NCBI GenBank assembly: GCA_003254885.1
Contig: QANT01007153.1
Coordinates: 62,001-126,000 of the forward strand
Origin: Purshia tridentata
Taxonomy: Eukaryota; Streptophyta; Magnoliopsida; Rosales; Rosaceae
DNA: 64,000 nucleotides
Direction: 5' to 3'
The notes beneath the pieces are model-generated. The model made no database searches. It was not told where the DNA came from and saw only the letters and a list, made by a program, of their open reading frames with translations. Shown here one piece after another: positions 60,773 through 64,000 of the stretch. Both the position numbers and the translations under genes were made by a program. Position 1 is the stretch's first letter; every line of letters begins with the position of its first letter.

Positions 60773-63700
60773 TCAATGATCAACACCCTCATCAAGGCCT
60801 TTGGAACTGATCATCACATTTGAGTCAATTTGTTTGTCAAACTTCTTCTTCCTCCTTGCTTCAAACTCTTGGAATCCTTCCATCTAGATTTTTATCAGGG
60901 GGTGGTAAATGTTCAAATATACATAAAAAGTATTGCTAACGGAAAAAAAGATGTGAAAACATCAGGAAAATGTGGCATACCTGCTGAAACTGATCCATTG
61001 AAATCGGGTTGCCATGCAGGGAAATATTCTGCAGAGCTTTACAGTCTTTCAACAGATTAGAAGGTACCTGTCCAACAAGAGAGTCATAAATCAACACAGG
61101 CATGGCCAATGATACAGAAGTAATAGGAGCATTCAAAATCCAAAAGTCTACTGATCATCCTTTTAAAGATGGGTAGGGAGAGTTGGGGAGACAAAGCACA
61201 TGGAAACCAAAAGCCTGATAGATACTCTTAACTTCTCAACTTATATGTAAATGTAATTAAGAAAATCAAATGAAATTCATGCTGTAAAAATGATACCTGC
61301 TTCACATTATTATTGTTTAAGCAAAGTGACTTTAAGTGGATAAGGTTGCAGACTGATTCAGTAATATCTTCAATTGAATTATCTGAAGAGGCATCCAGAA
61401 TAACGAAGCTGTGAGTCATATAATTATATAAAGAGGAAAAGCAACCATAGAACCACATTGCAGAAACGAAAAAATCAACTCAGAATTATATAAAAAGGAA
61501 CAAAAAACATATAAATGGGAATCAATAGGGAAAATACTAGAAAACGATTTAAACATACCATCTGCTTGCAATTCTTCCAGAGAGAAGCAACTCCCGATTG
61601 ATTCTGGAAAAGACTTTAACTTATTGTTCGAAACATTTAAAAGCACTAACTGCATTAAACAATCCATATTAGATCCTGGGTTTTCATAAGAAATGCTGAA
61701 TGTTTCATATTCCAAAATTTTAAAAGTGAAAATAAGATTCTCATTAATGCATTTTCCATTGACTTTGTACTTTTTTTAATCATCACCATCATCCTTGCTT
61801 TTGTTCCAATCATATGGGGACATAAAATCCCTAATCACAGGAACAGAAAAACAGTTAAATACGTCGAAAAGCCCAATGCACTTACATTGCGCAAGCTTCC
61901 AATAGTCTCAGGCAAATATTGTAAGGAATTTCTAGAGATAGATAACCGCTCAAGCCTCACCAACTGTCCCACTAGACACAGGAAACATACAATTTGTTAG
62001 TAAGAAACCTGTGATGAATTATTTGAAAGAAACAATGACCCCATGAAATTTGCAGACATAACAATGAAGTTGAAGATATTAAATTAAATAACATTATCTT
62101 ACTTAGAGAAGAGAATTACATTCATCAGGTAAGGAAGAAACTCGATTTCCATCAAGTGCCATAACTTTTAGAGACTCTAGTTTCACCATATTCATCGGTA
62201 GTCGGTCAATGAGGTTATCAGCTAAAATCTGAAACAGCAATTCAAATTTTGAACCGTGTAACTGACTGATCATCCCAAAGTATGAAAGCACAATTTTTCC
62301 ATTAATATTCAACAAATATCCCTCATGTAGACAATATTCAATAAATATGTCAAAAAAAAAAAACTTTTCTTTTTGTGTAAGTGTATGATGGTTCTGGTAA
62401 TCTAACCAATGAATTAAAATATTTAAACAATAACACTAAATTCCGTACAACACTCCACTGATTATTGTGACCTTTAACTCAGTAAAAGAGAAGCATCGTT
62501 ATCATCACCAAAATTCAGTCACTCTCTATTTATCTTGGCTGCTCAACAGCAACAATGAAATTTGAAGTCCTGAAAATATTACCTATGACAAATTGCTTGT
62601 ACAGCATGAATTTAAAAAAGGGAGCCACAGTATACGTATTCTTACCAGTCGCTGAAGGTTTACTAATTTGCTAATTTCCATAGGAATGTCAACTGCATGC
62701 AGAAAAAGAGAAGTAAAAAAGATTTTCAAGTATTTGAGCTTCATTTTTAAGATTTAAAAATATTTGAAGGCTTGAAAACAATGTCATGAGAAACCTCTAT
62801 TTTTAAGGTTAAGTTGCCTTACACAGAAAACTGCATTACTAAATTGGTGAATCATATACCTTGCAGAGAAAAGCACATTACCTATTTTATTATTTGTTAA
62901 ATCAAGAGTGCGTACAGATCTGTCCAGATCAAGAACTTCAGCTGGAAATGTCTGTTACATAAGAAGTAATCAATAAGTAAATACCTAGAATACGCGGGCA
63001 TGCACACACACAGTATAATGAGGCACAGCATCTCTTAGGAAGCCACCTAGATTCTATAAATATAGCATCTATAATTATGCTCTATAACTTGTACAAATGA
63101 AACCACCAACCTTCGATGCTTTTATAGAATCCATCAAAATCCAAGGGAAATTGGCTGAAATTCTCACGGTCTTTGTTATTTAAATAAAATCCTTCCAAAT
63201 CCAATCCACCACTTAATGAAATCCATGAGTTTTTTACAACACCTTAATTCATATGGAATCTATTAAAATCCAAGTTGGGGACACCCAAATTTCTATGGAA
63301 TCCATTAAAATCTTAATTGGGGACACCTAGATTTTGCTGGACTTTTAAAATCCTTTAAAATCCATTGTTGGGGACACACAGGTTTATGCATGCATTTATA
63401 TAAATACAGTACAGATCAGAATGTCAAATGGATGCTTTACTAGCTAAACCGAAAGAGGCTATATTCCACATACGTCGAATAAATGAGAAACCATTTCAGA
63501 TAAACTTGAGGCCACATTGAAACATCCTAATCAACACCACAAAAGCAATCCAATTTTATCATAACTATTGTTTGTAATTTTGTAATCACCAACCATACAA
63601 TATGCGTAACCCAACCAATTCATAAAAGCCCTCATAAAACCATAAACCAATATTGATCCATGCATGATGATCAGTCTAAATTTATGTTAAAAAAAATATA

Positions 63701-64000
63701 AGTCATACACAAAATCCAATTAAGTATGAACCAACTTTATCAAAACCAAGCAATTTATTTCACCCACCTACCCCCTCTTCCCTCCCAAACAATTAATACC
63801 CAATTGTCCTTCCCCTAATTCGAAAACAAACATACAAAAAATAACAAAAAAATTCAATCATGTACCCATAAATACAACCAATACACACATACACATACAT
63901 ATATAGTGGGGAGAGAGAGAGAGCGAGAGAGAGAGAGAGAGAGGAATTGCCTTCAATTTGCGGTCCCGCAAACCAACAATGCCGGTGGATCGCCAGCGAG
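60773..64000 (-). CDS. Leucine-rich-repeat protein (LRRC57-like), N-terminus beyond the window
   Basis: Intracellular LRR protein of unknown biochemical role, resembling Arabidopsis At5g07910. Exons in coding order are 63951-64000 (partial), 62882-62951, 62646-62692, 62120-62228, 61886-61971, 61559-61649, 61297-61382, 60981-61067 and 60773-60883, giving 245 codons in frame, including the stop. Successive LRRs include SVRTLDLTNNKI, SLKVMALDGNRVSSLPDE, RLERLSISRNSLQYLPETIG, LVLLNVSNNKLKSFPESIG and LKSLCLNNNNVKQ. The C-terminus FEARRKKKFDKQIDSNV is the family signature. The first visible exon encodes RWRSTGIVGLRDRKLK; in relatives this follows a short, possibly lipid-modified N-terminus, here outside the window. 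The intron after that exon begins with GC. Confidence 0.92.
63110..63385. repeat. Degenerate repeat cluster in LRR intron 1
   Basis: Variants of atggaatccattaaaatc followed by ttggggacac recur at about 63251, 63293 and 63341, with weaker relatives near 63120. This looks like a remnant of a dispersed element or a young minisatellite inside the 999-bp intron (62952-63950). Confidence 0.6.
63911..63942. repeat. (GA)n microsatellite beside a splice donor
   Basis: An almost pure GA tract of about 32 bases lies 6 bases inside the intron next to the GC donor of the LRR gene. On the coding strand it reads CTCTCT. Confidence 0.9.

Noticed and set aside
1-64000. CRISPR arrays, operons, phage or LTR-type elements
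   Set aside because: There are no regularly spaced repeats with spacers, no polymerase, integrase or capsid-like frames and no long direct terminal repeats; all genes fit ordinary plant nuclear families.

Overview
The window is AT-rich plant nuclear DNA, most likely from a core eudicot and probably a rosid. It has many-exon genes with short AT-rich introns and plant-specific families: remorin, GH79 heparanase-like, SNAP33-type Qbc-SNARE and a ZAT-type zinc finger with an EAR motif. I cannot name the species. I see no bacterial, organellar or viral sequence and no CRISPR array, and I recognised no tRNA or rRNA gene. All gene models were spliced by eye from GT-AG (twice GC-AG) junctions, reading-frame continuity and family knowledge.

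Layout. 1-2.3 kb: non-coding, with microsatellites and two poly-T tracts each interrupted by one N. 2.3-4.0 kb (-): a remorin whose first exon is unresolved. 5.6-16.0 kb (+): a 24-exon SNF2 helicase with a C-terminal HNH nuclease (ZRANB3 / Arabidopsis CHR14 type). 17.4-24.2 kb (-): an 8-exon SCAPER-like protein. 26.8-30.1 kb (+): a 9-exon GH79 glucuronidase/heparanase-like enzyme. 30.5-30.8 kb (+): an intronless LYR protein, ISD11. 31.4-33.1 kb (-): a SNAP33-type SNARE. 37.1-39.8 kb (-): a coiled-coil 'myosin heavy chain-related' protein. 41.5-43.5 kb (-): a protein with four U1-type zinc fingers. 43.6-47.0 kb: repeat-rich DNA with a foldback element and tandem duplications. 47.0-48.7 kb (-): a ZAT-like C2H2 repressor. 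49-55.8 kb: gene-free. 55.8-57.7 kb (-): an acidic SANT/Myb-like nuclear protein. 60.8-64 kb (-): an LRR protein running off the right edge.

The genes are unrelated housekeeping or regulatory loci, not an operon-like system. From memory, their set and order resemble two duplicated Arabidopsis chromosome 5 segments (around At5g07810-07910 and At5g61190-61280), so this looks like a conserved ancestral block. I found no new biological system. The most interesting points are: a His in place of the zero-layer Gln of the second SNARE helix of the SNAP33-like protein; an N-terminal RPA-binding-like motif on the ZRANB3-type helicase; two GC-AG introns; an exon-duplication origin for the four-finger protein; a diverged second copy of the SNAP gene's 5' leader intron; telo-boxes inside a tandem duplication; and a foldback element carrying an internal tandem duplication.
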